This document shows, in pieces, positions 25,799 to 34,412 of a stretch of 62,253 nucleotides of DNA; the stretch's first letter is position 1; each line of letters starts with the position of its first letter. Location: positions 1 to 62,253 of the forward strand of contig JAQERH010000017.1 of assembly GCA_027698105.1 (NCBI GenBank), given 5' to 3'. A program made the translations under genes and the position numbers. The notes under the pieces are model-generated. The model did not search any database, was not told the origin of the DNA, and was given only the letters and a program-made list of their open reading frames with translations. The DNA is from Lachnospiraceae bacterium AM93-12TA. Its GTDB lineage: Bacteria; Bacillota; Clostridia; Lachnospirales; Lachnospiraceae.

Positions 25799-27067
25799 AT
25801 GAACCATGATTATTCCGGCAGCCAGAAGGCCGGGTTTGTGATCGCTCTGCCGCCGCAGGTGGAGTGGATTCTGAGAAAGCTGAGGGAAAAGGGCTACGAG
25901 GCCTTTGCCGTAGGCGGCTGCGTACGGGACACGATTTTAAAACGAAAGCCCGGGGACTGGGATATTACTACCTCAGCCCGTCCGGAGCAGGTGAAGGCAG
26001 TATTTGGAAAGACGGTAGATACAGGACTTCAGCACGGAACCGTTACCGTGATCCGCGATCACGTGGGTTATGAGATTACCACCTACCGGATTGACGGAGA
26101 GTATGAGGACGGACGCCATCCAAAAGAGGTGGAGTTTACAGCCGATTTAAGGGAAGATCTGCGCCGCCGCGATTTCACTATCAATGCTATGGCCTACAGC
26201 CATGAGACAGGTCTGGTGGATGTTTTCGGAGGTCTGGAGGATTTAGAGGCCGGCCGGATCCGCTGCGTAGGCAACGCCATGGAGCGTTTTACAGAGGACG
26301 CGCTGCGAATCATGAGGGCAGTCAGATTTGCCGCCCAGTTAAATTTTTCCATTGAGGAGGAAACCTGGCAGGCTCTTTCAAAGATTGCGCCCAATCTGTC
26401 TCATGTGAGCAAGGAGAGGATTCAGACAGAGCTTACAAAGACGCTGCTTTCTGGAAATCCCCAGGGAGTTCTGGCCATGGAACAGACCGGCATGTGTCCC
26501 TATATGACGGCTTCTTTTCCGGAAATATTTTCAGAGGCAGAAAGCCAGGGGATTGATTTGACTGAACGCCTCAGAAGAAGCGCTGAACTTCCTGCGGAAA
26601 AATATTTCCGGTACGGGGCCCTGCTGGCCCATATGGGGGAAAAGCGGGCAGAAAAGATTCTCAGAGAGCTGAAGCTGGACAATCACACTACCCGAAGTGT
26701 GAAGACCCTGACAGCCTTTGCAGGCTGTCCTCTTCCGGAAAAGGAGGCAGATGTGAGAAGGGTTATGAGCCAGATGGAGGACTGGCTGTTTGATGCATTT
26801 CTCATATTTGAAAATGTTCTGTTTCCTCAGAACAGAGAGCTGACGGCACAGACAGAAAAACAATGTCTTCAGATTCGGGAACGGGGGGACTGTATCCGCA
26901 TGAAGGATATGGAGATAACGGGAAATGATCTGCTGAAAGCAGGGATAAAGCCGGGAAAAGCAATCGGAGAGACGCTTTCGAGACTGTTTGCGGCAGTTCT
27001 GGAAGAACCGGAGAGAAACAGCCGGGAAAAACTGCTTTCCATGGCTCTCGAAACAGAAAATGATTGA
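25799..27067 (+). CDS. cca: CCA-adding tRNA nucleotidyltransferase
   Basis: Adds or repairs the 3' CCA of tRNAs; the two tRNA genes in this window do not encode CCA. The nucleotidyltransferase head has AVGGCVRDTILKRKPGDWDIT with the two catalytic Asp, then RRDFTINAMAY and the neck AVRFAAQLNFSIEEET. 422 aa, in the class II bacterial range. The HD-like body is degenerate. The stop codon overlaps the -35 box of the following RNA gene. Confidence 0.92.
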   Translation: MNHDYSGSQKAGFVIALPPQVEWILRKLREKGYEAFAVGGCVRDTILKRKPGDWDITTSARPEQVKAVFGKTVDTGLQHGTVTVIRDHVGYEITTYRIDGEYEDGRHPKEVEFTADLREDLRRRDFTINAMAYSHETGLVDVFGGLEDLEAGRIRCVGNAMERFTEDALRIMRAVRFAAQLNFSIEEETWQALSKIAPNLSHVSKERIQTELTKTLLSGNPQGVLAMEQTGMCPYMTASFPEIFSEAESQGIDLTERLRRSAELPAEKYFRYGALLAHMGEKRAEKILRELKLDNHTTRSVKTLTAFAGCPLPEKEADVRRVMSQMEDWLFDAFLIFENVLFPQNRELTAQTEKQCLQIRERGDCIRMKDMEITGNDLLKAGIKPGKAIGETLSRLFAAVLEEPERNSREKLLSMALETEND

Positions 27068-27092
27068 CAAATGTTTTGAAATCCGATATAGT
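27064..27092 (+). promoter_or_regulatory. Strong promoter of the noncoding RNA gene
   Basis: Consensus TTGACA (27064-27069), exactly 17 nt, then TATAGT (27087-27092). The -35 box overlaps the cca stop codon. Predicted start at about 27099. Confidence 0.85.
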
Positions 27093-27098
27093 AAACGC

Positions 27099-27604
27099 GT
27101 CATGGGATTAGAGTAAGAGCAAAACTTCCATGCAAATATTTATTGCCCACTCCGGGAGGAGTCAAGGCCATACGGACAGCCGGGGCAAGTGCCGAACTGG
27201 TAACATTTTGTTGCCTTATTGATTGAGTTAGAAGCTCAAATTTTATAAGTTGGTTACTTTATAACCGATACGCATATGCGTACAACCACTTGTGAAACGG
27301 TCAATAAGAGTAGTAAAAGTGAGATATTTGCTATATAGACTCTGGACTTCAAATTCCATGAAAGCCACAGGCAGCTTCCAAAGAGAGGAGCACCTGGGAA
27401 GATAGACATTCTGCATAGAAAGACTGAAAAAGTGCCGTAAATGACAGGCACATCATAGAATCAGACTTGTCAGGAGAAAAGCTTCTGCGGGAAAGCTGTA
27501 TTCAGAATCAGAATCAGATTCGGAGCGGCTCGCAGAAATATCATACATGGATGAAATATAATCGCAGGGATTGTACGCGAAGAGCGTGCAGTCCCTGTTT
27601 TTTT
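27099..27604 (+). ncRNA. Putative structured noncoding RNA of about 500 nt
   Basis: Between a consensus promoter and a strong intrinsic terminator there is no plausible ORF. Many helices are visible: CATGGGA/TTCCATG (27101-27132); ACTCC/GGAGT closed by a GGGA tetraloop (27149-27162); a long-range CTTATTGA/TCAATAAG helix (27215-27222 with 27301-27308) enclosing TTGAG/CTCAA, GGTTA/TAACC and a 14-nt palindrome at 27269-27282; GTGCC/GGCAC (27432-27451); TTCTGCG/CGCAGAA (27483-27537). It lacks the tags of tmRNA, RNase P RNA and SRP RNA. A member of a clostridial motif such as raiA is possible for the first 220 nt, but this is not established. Confidence 0.7.
27565..27604 (+). terminator. Intrinsic terminator of the noncoding RNA
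   Basis: A 14-bp stem (CAGGGATTGTACGC with GCGTGCAGTCCCTG, two G-T pairs) around a GAAGA loop, followed by TTTTTTT. It lies about 120 nt before speD, separating the RNA from the polyamine operon. Confidence 0.9.
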
Positions 27605-27722
27605 GTTGTCATTAGGAAAGTCCTGTGAAATAAAAAACGCTCCGCGAGCTTCTTTCTTGTGACATAGGAAATGTAATATAGAGTGATTTATGATTAAATT
27701 CAGCTTTGCAAAGGAGAAAACC

Positions 27723-28493
27723 ATGGGGGAAAAGATGAAGCTGTACGGGTTTAATAACCTGACAAAATCTCTGAGCTTTAATATTTATGATGTCTGTTAT
27801 GCAAAGACAGCCAGGGAACAGAAAGATTACATCGCTTACATTGACGAGCAGTACAATTCCGAGCGCCTGACAGGCATTCTTACCAGCCTGACAGATATGA
27901 TTGGGGCCAGGGTATTAAATATTGCAAAACAGGATTACGATCCTCAGGGGGCTTCGGTAACGATTCTGATTGCAGAGAAAACCATGGTTCCAGCCGGGGA
28001 GATGCAGCTAGCTCATCTGGATAAGAGCCATGTTACGGTTCATACCTACCCGGAGTATCATCCGGAGACCTGCCTGGCTACCTTTCGGGTGGATATTGAC
28101 GTGGCCACCTGCGGGGAGATTACACCACTCTCCACCCTGGACTATCTGATCCGCTCTTTTGACTCAGATATTATTACCATGGATTACAGGGTCAGAGGCT
28201 TTACCAGGGATGTGGACGGGCGAAAGCTGTTCATGGATCACCATGTGGCCTCCATACAGGACTATATTGATCCGGAAATCAGGAGGCGCTATGACGCCGT
28301 GGATATTAACGTATATGAGGCAAATCTGTTCCACACGAAGATGATGGTCAAAGAGGTGGATTTACAGAATTATCTGTTTAAGACAGATATTTATGAGCTT
28401 CCGCCCACCGTGAGGCTGGAGATTATGCACAGTCTGCGGCGGGAAATGATAGAGATCTTCAGCGGAAGAAATATTTATCATTCTGGGCGTTAA
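27723..28493 (+). CDS. speD: S-adenosylmethionine decarboxylase proenzyme SpeD
   Basis: Makes decarboxylated AdoMet, the aminopropyl donor for SpeE. It is the E. coli-like class (256 aa) rather than the short Bacillus SpeH type. Self-cleavage before Ser102 in [14 protein letters not shown] gives the pyruvoyl group. ATG 27723 is chosen because AAGGAG at 27711-27716 is 6 nt upstream; the ATG at 27690 has no ribosome site. First gene of the six-gene polyamine operon; speA follows after 42 nt. Confidence 0.93.
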   Translation: MGEKMKLYGFNNLTKSLSFNIYDVCYAKTAREQKDYIAYIDEQYNSERLTGILTSLTDMIGARVLNIAKQDYDPQGASVTILIAEKTMVPAGEMQLAHLDKSHVTVHTYPEYHPETCLATFRVDIDVATCGEITPLSTLDYLIRSFDSDIITMDYRVRGFTRDVDGRKLFMDHHVASIQDYIDPEIRRRYDAVDINVYEANLFHTKMMVKEVDLQNYLFKTDIYELPPTVRLEIMHSLRREMIEIFSGRNIYHSGR

Positions 28494-28535
28494 AAGTACA
28501 GATGCAGAAAAGAAAGAGGGAGAGAGGAGAAAAAG

Positions 28536-29993
28536 GTGAGAGAGCTGACTCAGGATAAAGCGCCGATTTTTGAGGCGCTGGAGCGTTTTAAGCAGATGAG
28601 GGTTGTCCCCTTTGACGTGCCGGGACACAAAAGGGGAAGAGGAAATCCGGAATTAGTGAGACTGTTAGGAGAGCAGTGTGTGGGAATCGACGTGAATTCC
28701 ATGAAGCCCCTTGACAATCTGTGCCACCCGGTTTCTGTAATTGCAGAGGCAGAACAGCTGGCAGCCGAGGCGTTTGGAGCAGCCCACGCGTTTCTGATGG
28801 TGGGAGGAACCACCTCAGCTGTGCAGAGTATGATTCTGTCCGTAGTAAAGCGGGGAGACAAGATTATTCTTCCCAGAAACGTCCACAGAAGTGTGGTCGG
28901 CGCCCTGATTTTGTGCGGGGCAGTTCCTGTTTATGTAAATCCGGAATGTGATATGCGCCTGGGAATTCCGCTTGGAATGAAGGTGGAGCAGGTAGAGAGA
29001 GCCATTAAGGAGAATCCTGATGCCAGGGCAGTTCTGGTGAACAACCCGACCTACTACGGCATCTGTTCCAATCTTCGGGAAATTGTCCGGCTGGCCCACA
29101 GCCACGGAATGCTGTGCCTGGCAGACGAGGCCCATGGAACTCATTTTTATTTCGGAGAAAATCTGCCTGTATCTGCCATGGCGGCAGGAGCCGATATGGC
29201 AGCTGTTTCCATGCACAAATCTGGCGGAAGCCTGACCCAGAGCTCTCTGCTTTTAACAGGTCCGTCCATGAACGAGGGCCATGTGCGCCAGATCATTAAC
29301 CTGACCCAGACCACCAGCGGCTCCTACCTGCTTTTGTCAAGTCTTGATATCTCAAGACGAAATCTGGCTCTCAGGGGGAGGGAAGCCTTCGCCGGAGTCG
29401 TAAGGATGGCCGAGGATGCCAGAAAGGAAATCAATGCCATTGGCGGCTACTATGCCTTTTCCAGGGAGCTGATGAATGGAGACAGTATTTACGATTTCGA
29501 TGTGACAAAGCTTTCTGTCCACACCCTGGATATCGGCCTGGCAGGAATCGAGGTTTATGATCTCCTGCGGGACGAATACGACATTCAGATTGAATTTGGA
29601 GATTTGGGCAATCTTCTGGCCTACCTTTCTATCGGAGACAGGCAGCGGGATATCGAGCGGTTAGTCAGCGCTCTGGCGGAGATAAAACGCAGGTTTGGAA
29701 CGACAGGCGCTGCCATGGCAGTTCCGGAGTACATTGATCCCCAGGTGGCAGTTTCTCCCCAGGATGCTTTTTACGCAGACAAAGTGTCTCTGCCCATTGA
29801 GGAGACAGCAGGGTATATCTGCAGCGAGTTTGTCATGTGCTATCCGCCGGGGATCCCGATTCTGGCGCCTGGTGAGAGAATTACAGAAGAAATTTTGACT
29901 TACATCGCCTTTGCAAAGGAAAAGGGCTGTACCATGACAGGCCCGGAGGATCCAGATATCCTTCAGCTGAATGTCATCAAGGGAAGCCGTTAA
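28536..29993 (+). CDS. speA: Arginine decarboxylase (Orn/Lys/Arg decarboxylase, fold III)
   Basis: PLP enzyme of the aspartate-aminotransferase-fold Orn/Lys/Arg decarboxylases, 485 aa, like B. subtilis SpeA. Conserved blocks are FDVPGHKRGRGNPEL, DEAHGTHFYF and the PLP lysine in SMHKSGGSLTQSS. Arginine is inferred as substrate because an agmatinase follows in the same operon; lysine or ornithine cannot be excluded. The GTG start at 28536 follows GGGAGAGAGGAG. In the pathway it turns arginine into agmatine. Confidence 0.87.
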   Translation: MRELTQDKAPIFEALERFKQMRVVPFDVPGHKRGRGNPELVRLLGEQCVGIDVNSMKPLDNLCHPVSVIAEAEQLAAEAFGAAHAFLMVGGTTSAVQSMILSVVKRGDKIILPRNVHRSVVGALILCGAVPVYVNPECDMRLGIPLGMKVEQVERAIKENPDARAVLVNNPTYYGICSNLREIVRLAHSHGMLCLADEAHGTHFYFGENLPVSAMAAGADMAAVSMHKSGGSLTQSSLLLTGPSMNEGHVRQIINLTQTTSGSYLLLSSLDISRRNLALRGREAFAGVVRMAEDARKEINAIGGYYAFSRELMNGDSIYDFDVTKLSVHTLDIGLAGIEVYDLLRDEYDIQIEFGDLGNLLAYLSIGDRQRDIERLVSALAEIKRRFGTTGAAMAVPEYIDPQVAVSPQDAFYADKVSLPIEETAGYICSEFVMCYPPGIPILAPGERITEEILTYIAFAKEKGCTMTGPEDPDILQLNVIKGSR

Positions 29994-30039
29994 CGGAAAA
30001 TGATAAGAGAAATAGAGAAGCAGAAGAGAGGAGAACAGG

Positions 30040-30891
30040 ATGGAATACTGGTTTTCAGAGGAGCAGACTCCCAATGTGAAGCTGTCTATCCGTGTGGATC
30101 GCCAGCTTTACAGCGGAAAAAGTGAGTTTCAGCGCATTGATGTGTTCGATTCACCGGAATTCGGGCGTTTTCTGACACTGGACGGATATATGATGCTGAC
30201 AGAAAAGGACGAGTTTATATATCATGAGATGATTACCCATGTGCCCATGGCAGTCCATCCGGCAGTGAAACAGGTGCTGGTGATTGGAGCCGGAGACGGA
30301 GGAGTGATTCGGGAGCTGACCAGATATCCGGAGATTGAGCATATCGATCTGGTGGAGATTGACGAGCTGGTGGTGGAAGTGTGCAGGAAATACCTGCCTA
30401 AGACATCCTGCTGCCTGGATGATCCAAGGGTTTCCATTCACTATGAGGACGGAGTCCGTTTCGTCCGTTCCTGTGAGGACAGGTATGATTTGATTATCGT
30501 GGATTCCACAGATCCGTTTGGGCCGGGAGAGGGACTGTTTACCAGAGAGTTTTATGGCAGCTGCTTTAAGGCTCTCCATGAGGACGGCGTCATGGTAAAT
30601 CAGCACGAGAGTCCCTTTTATCCGGCTGATGCAGAGGCCTGCCAGAGGGCTCACAAAAGGATTGTAGAGTCTTTCCCTGTGAGCCGCGTATACCAGGCCC
30701 ACATTCCGACTTATCCGTCCGGCCACTGGCTGTTTGGCTTTGCCTCCAAGAAATACCACCCTTTAAAGGATTTAAAGGAGACTGCCTGGAATTTAAGAGG
30801 TCTTTCATGCCGCTACTACACGACGACTCTTCACAAGGGAGCCTTTTATCTGCCGGCTTATGTGGAGCAGATGCTGGAGGCGGTAGAGTAG
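30040..30891 (+). CDS. speE: Spermidine synthase SpeE
   Basis: Transfers the aminopropyl group of decarboxylated AdoMet to putrescine. The Rossmann core has VLVIGAGDGGVIRELTRYPE and VEIDELVVEVCRKYLP; the catalytic loop is IIVDSTDPFGPGEGLFTREFY, and NQHESPFY follows. 283 aa, standard length. ATG 30040 follows AGAGGAGAACAGG. Located between speA and speB. Confidence 0.93.
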   Translation: MEYWFSEEQTPNVKLSIRVDRQLYSGKSEFQRIDVFDSPEFGRFLTLDGYMMLTEKDEFIYHEMITHVPMAVHPAVKQVLVIGAGDGGVIRELTRYPEIEHIDLVEIDELVVEVCRKYLPKTSCCLDDPRVSIHYEDGVRFVRSCEDRYDLIIVDSTDPFGPGEGLFTREFYGSCFKALHEDGVMVNQHESPFYPADAEACQRAHKRIVESFPVSRVYQAHIPTYPSGHWLFGFASKKYHPLKDLKETAWNLRGLSCRYYTTTLHKGAFYLPAYVEQMLEAVE

Positions 30892-30941
30892 AAGCGGCGG
30901 ACTGGAAACAGCCTGATACAGAACACAGAGAGGAGATATTT

Positions 30942-31850
30942 ATGTCAGAAGAAAAGAGACAGATGCAGATCCTGCCCCCTAACATTTCCGTGTATATGGG
31001 ATTTGATGCAGAGTTTGAGCAGGCAGATACAGTCCTGTTCGGCGCTCCCTTCGATTCCACTACCTCCTTCCGGCCGGGAACCAGGTTTGCAAGTGAGGCG
31101 ATACGCCGGGAATCTTACGGCCTTGAGACCTACAGTCCCTATCAGGACAGGGATCTGGAGGACAGTCTGGTTATGGACAGCGGAGATCTGGAACTCAGAT
31201 TTGGAGATCCGAAGCAGGCGCTGGCAGATATTGAGGAGAGGACGGAGCTGATTCTGGAGGCTGGAAAGCGTCCCTTCATGCTGGGAGGAGAACATCTGGT
31301 AACCCTTGGAAGTTTCCGGGCTGTACACAAAAAATATCCAGATGCAGCCATGATCCATTTTGATGCCCACACAGATTTGAGAGAGGACTATCTGGGAGAA
31401 CCGCTGTCCCACGCCTGCGTGATTCGGCGCTGCTGGGAGCTGACAGGAGACGGAAGGATTTTCCAGTTTGGAATCCGATCCGGCGAGAGAAGAGAATTTC
31501 AGTGGGCGAAGGAACACACCTGCCTGCATCCTTTTGACTTCACAGGACTTGAGGAGACGCTGGAGCAGTTAAAGGGACGCCCTGTCTACTTTACAGTGGA
31601 TCTGGATGTGATGGATCCGTCTGTCTTTCCGGGAACCGGGACCCCGGAGCCGGGAGGCGTTACCTTTGAACAGCTGAGGCGGGCTGTGACCATGGTATGC
31701 GAGCGGGCTTATATCGCAGGATGCGATGTGAATGAATTAAGCCCCCACTATGATCTGAGCGGAGCCTCCACAGCGGCGGCCTGTAAAATTGTCAGGGAGA
31801 TGGTTTTAGCCCTTCAGAGGCAGGATCAGGAAAAGCACAAATTAACATAA
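30942..31850 (+). CDS. speB: Agmatinase SpeB
   Basis: Mn-dependent ureohydrolase turning agmatine into putrescine and urea. Metal ligands are in GGEHLVTLG, HFDAHTDLR and DLDVMDPSVFPGTGTPEPGG; CDVNELSP is the last family block. 302 aa. ATG 30942 follows GAGAGGAGATATTT; a longer frame from 30807 runs through the end of speE and is rejected. It feeds putrescine to both SpeE and the carboxyspermidine route encoded next. Confidence 0.93.
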   Translation: MSEEKRQMQILPPNISVYMGFDAEFEQADTVLFGAPFDSTTSFRPGTRFASEAIRRESYGLETYSPYQDRDLEDSLVMDSGDLELRFGDPKQALADIEERTELILEAGKRPFMLGGEHLVTLGSFRAVHKKYPDAAMIHFDAHTDLREDYLGEPLSHACVIRRCWELTGDGRIFQFGIRSGERREFQWAKEHTCLHPFDFTGLEETLEQLKGRPVYFTVDLDVMDPSVFPGTGTPEPGGVTFEQLRRAVTMVCERAYIAGCDVNELSPHYDLSGASTAAACKIVREMVLALQRQDQEKHKLT

Positions 31851-31891
31851 AAAATACAACAAAATAAAAAACAGGAAAAGGAGAAACAATC

Positions 31892-33094
31892 ATGGGAAAA
31901 GTATTGATTATCGGATGCGGAGGAGTAGCTTCTGTAGCAGTTCACAAGTGCTGCCAGAACAGTGAGGTATTTGAGGAGATCTGCATTGCCAGCCGTACAA
32001 AATCAAAATGTGATGCTTTAAAGGAGAAGCTTCAGGGAACCACCTCCGCCAAGATTACAACGGCTCAGGTAGATGCCAATGATGTGGATGCGTTAATTGC
32101 CCTGATTAACCAGGTAAAGCCGGATGTAGTCTTAAACCTGGCCCTTCCATATCAGGATCTGACTATCATGGACGCCTGCCTTGCCACAAAGACTCATTAT
32201 GTAGATACGGCCAACTATGAGCCGGAGGACACAGCCAAGTTTGAGTACAGCTGGCAGTGGGCCTACAGAGAGAAGTTTGAGGAGGCCGGAATTACAGCCC
32301 TCTTAGGAAGCGGATTCGATCCGGGTGTAACCAGTGTATTTTCGGCCTATGCCTTAAAGCATGAGTTTGACGAAATCAATTACATTGATATTTTAGACTG
32401 CAATGGCGGTGACCACGGCTACCCATTTGCTACTAACTTTAACCCGGAGATTAATATCCGCGAGGTTTCTGCTAAAGGCTCCTACTGGGAGGATGGCCGC
32501 TGGGTAGAGACAGAGCCTATGGAGATCAAGCGGGTATACAATTTCGAGGAGGTAGGAGAGAAGGATATGTACCTGCTTCACCACGAGGAGATTGAGAGCC
32601 TGGCTTTAAATATTCCGGGAATCAAGAGAATCCGCTTCTTTATGACCTTCGGCCAGAGCTACCTTACCCATTTAAAATGCCTGGAGAACGTGGGAATGAC
32701 TTCGATTGAACCGATTATGTATGAGGGAAAAGAGATTATTCCTCTTCAGTTTTTAAAGGCAGTGCTTCCGGATCCCTCCTCTCTGGGCCCGAGAACCAAG
32801 GGAAAGACCAACATTGGCTGTATTTTCCGCGGCAAGAAGGACGGAAAGGAAAAGAATTATTATCTGTACAATATCTGCGATCACGAGGAGTGCTACAAGG
32901 AGGTAGGCTCCCAGGCAGTTGCCTATACTACAGGAGTTCCGGCCATGATTGGAGCCATGATGGTTATGACAGGAAAATGGCAGAAGCCAGGTGTTTACAA
33001 CATGGAAGAGTTTGATCCGGATCCGTTTATGGATGCGTTAAACAAGTGGGGACTGCCTTGGAGAGAGTCCCATGAGCCTGTGCTGGTAGATTAA
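31892..33094 (+). CDS. Carboxy(nor)spermidine dehydrogenase (saccharopine dehydrogenase family)
   Basis: Reductively condenses L-aspartate semialdehyde with putrescine (or diaminopropane) to carboxyspermidine (or carboxynorspermidine). The N-terminal NAD(P) site is GKVLIIGCGGVASVAVHKC; ALLGSGFDPGVTSVFSAYA and DCNGGDHGYPFATNFNPEIN are typical of the CASDH branch of the Lys1/LYS9 family. 400 aa. ATG follows AAAAGGAGAAACAATC. The family assignment is supported by nspC directly downstream. Confidence 0.9.
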   Translation: MGKVLIIGCGGVASVAVHKCCQNSEVFEEICIASRTKSKCDALKEKLQGTTSAKITTAQVDANDVDALIALINQVKPDVVLNLALPYQDLTIMDACLATKTHYVDTANYEPEDTAKFEYSWQWAYREKFEEAGITALLGSGFDPGVTSVFSAYALKHEFDEINYIDILDCNGGDHGYPFATNFNPEINIREVSAKGSYWEDGRWVETEPMEIKRVYNFEEVGEKDMYLLHHEEIESLALNIPGIKRIRFFMTFGQSYLTHLKCLENVGMTSIEPIMYEGKEIIPLQFLKAVLPDPSSLGPRTKGKTNIGCIFRGKKDGKEKNYYLYNICDHEECYKEVGSQAVAYTTGVPAMIGAMMVMTGKWQKPGVYNMEEFDPDPFMDALNKWGLPWRESHEPVLVD

Positions 33095-33130
33095 GCAGGA
33101 TAAATCCGCAAAAGAAATAGAGACTGCAGA

Positions 33131-33185
33131 AAAGCTGCGTTTTTTCGGAGGAACCAGAGTATCCTTCTGCAAAGAACGCAGCTTT
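33131..33185 (+). repeat. Inverted repeat between CASDH and nspC
   Basis: AAAGCTGCGTT (33131-33141) and AACGCAGCTTT (33175-33185) are perfect 11-nt arms with a 33-nt loop. The first arm can also close a short GCAG/CTGC hairpin followed by six T, so an attenuator with two alternative folds is conceivable. Confidence 0.5.
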
Positions 33186-33220
33186 ATGTGATAGAGGAGA
33201 CATATAAAGGAGAGAAACGG

Positions 33221-34387
33221 ATGAAGAGAGCAGAAGCTGTTAAGACCCCCTATTTTCTGGTTGATGAAAGCAGACTGGTGAAAAACCTGGAGCTTTTGAA
33301 GGCGATTCAGGAGGATACAGGATGCAGAATCCTGCTGGCCCAGAAGGCGTTTTCCGGATTTTTTGCCTATCCTCTGATGGGCCGGTATCTGGCCGGAACG
33401 ACAGCCAGCGGCCTCTGTGAGGCAAGGCTCGGGAAGGAAGAATTTGGAGGAGAGACTCACGTTTTTTCTCCTGCCTACCAGGAGGATGAGTTCCAGGAAC
33501 TTTTATTGTATGCGGATCATTTTGTGTTCAATTCTCCGGCTCAGCTGAGGCGGTACGGAGAAAGGGCAAAGAGAGAGGGAAAATCTGTGGGACTCAGGGT
33601 AAATCCTGAGTGTTCCACCCAGGAGGGACATGCTATCTACGACCCTTGTGCTCCCGGTTCCCGTCTGGGAACAGTGAAGGAGCAGTTTGACGAGGAGCTT
33701 TTGCCTCTGCTTGACGGCCTTCATTTCCACACATTATGTGAGCAGAACTCCGACGATCTGGAGACTACAGTTCAGGACTTTGAAGAGAAATTTGGCAGAT
33801 ATCTGGGGCAGATGAAGTGGGTCAATTTTGGCGGCGGACACCACATTACCAGAGAAGATTATGATGTGGAACGGTTAAAGAAAATCATCCGGCATTTCAG
33901 GGAACACTATGATGTGGAGGTCTATCTGGAACCGGGGGAGGCAGTGGTTCTGAACGCAGGCTTTCTCGTTTCCTCTGTGCTGGAAACCATGAAAAATGGA
34001 ATAGATATCGCTATTTTAGACGCCTCTGCAGCCTGCCATATGCCGGATGTGCTGGAAATGCCATACCGGCCGCCGGTACGCTTTTCCGGAATGCCGGGAG
34101 AGAAGAAGTACACCTTCCGCCTGGCCGGCCCTACCTGCCTGGCAGGAGACGTGATTGGAGACTATTCCTTCGACCACCCGCTGTCAGAGGGAGAACAGGT
34201 GGTATTCGAAGATATGGCTCTCTATACCATGGTGAAGACTAATACTTTCAACGGCATGCGTCTGCCATCAATCGTGTGGAAAAACAGAGAGGGGGAGGAG
34301 ATTTTAATAAGAGAGTTCGGATACGAGGATTTTAAGGGGCGTCTTGGCTGGACAGAACCGGGCAGTTCAGGTAAAATAAAGCTGTAA
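33221..34387 (+). CDS. nspC: Carboxynorspermidine/carboxyspermidine decarboxylase NspC
   Basis: PLP enzyme of the alanine-racemase-fold decarboxylases that converts carboxyspermidine to spermidine (or carboxynorspermidine to norspermidine). The PLP lysine is in ILLAQKAFSGF; HTLCEQNSDDLE, VNFGGGHHITRED, YLEPGEAVV and GPTCLAGDVIGDY are the family blocks. 388 aa. ATG 33221 follows AAAGGAGAGAAACGG. Last gene of the polyamine operon. Confidence 0.93.
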   Translation: MKRAEAVKTPYFLVDESRLVKNLELLKAIQEDTGCRILLAQKAFSGFFAYPLMGRYLAGTTASGLCEARLGKEEFGGETHVFSPAYQEDEFQELLLYADHFVFNSPAQLRRYGERAKREGKSVGLRVNPECSTQEGHAIYDPCAPGSRLGTVKEQFDEELLPLLDGLHFHTLCEQNSDDLETTVQDFEEKFGRYLGQMKWVNFGGGHHITREDYDVERLKKIIRHFREHYDVEVYLEPGEAVVLNAGFLVSSVLETMKNGIDIAILDASAACHMPDVLEMPYRPPVRFSGMPGEKKYTFRLAGPTCLAGDVIGDYSFDHPLSEGEQVVFEDMALYTMVKTNTFNGMRLPSIVWKNREGEEILIREFGYEDFKGRLGWTEPGSSGKIKL

Positions 34388-34412
34388 GGATGAGAAACAA
34401 AGGAGAAAAACA

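Noticed and set aside
27099..27604. tmRNA, RNase P RNA, or a riboswitch of speD
   Set aside because: No tag-peptide frame or tRNA-like end, no RNase P core sequences; a strong terminator and a separate ribosome site separate it from speD.
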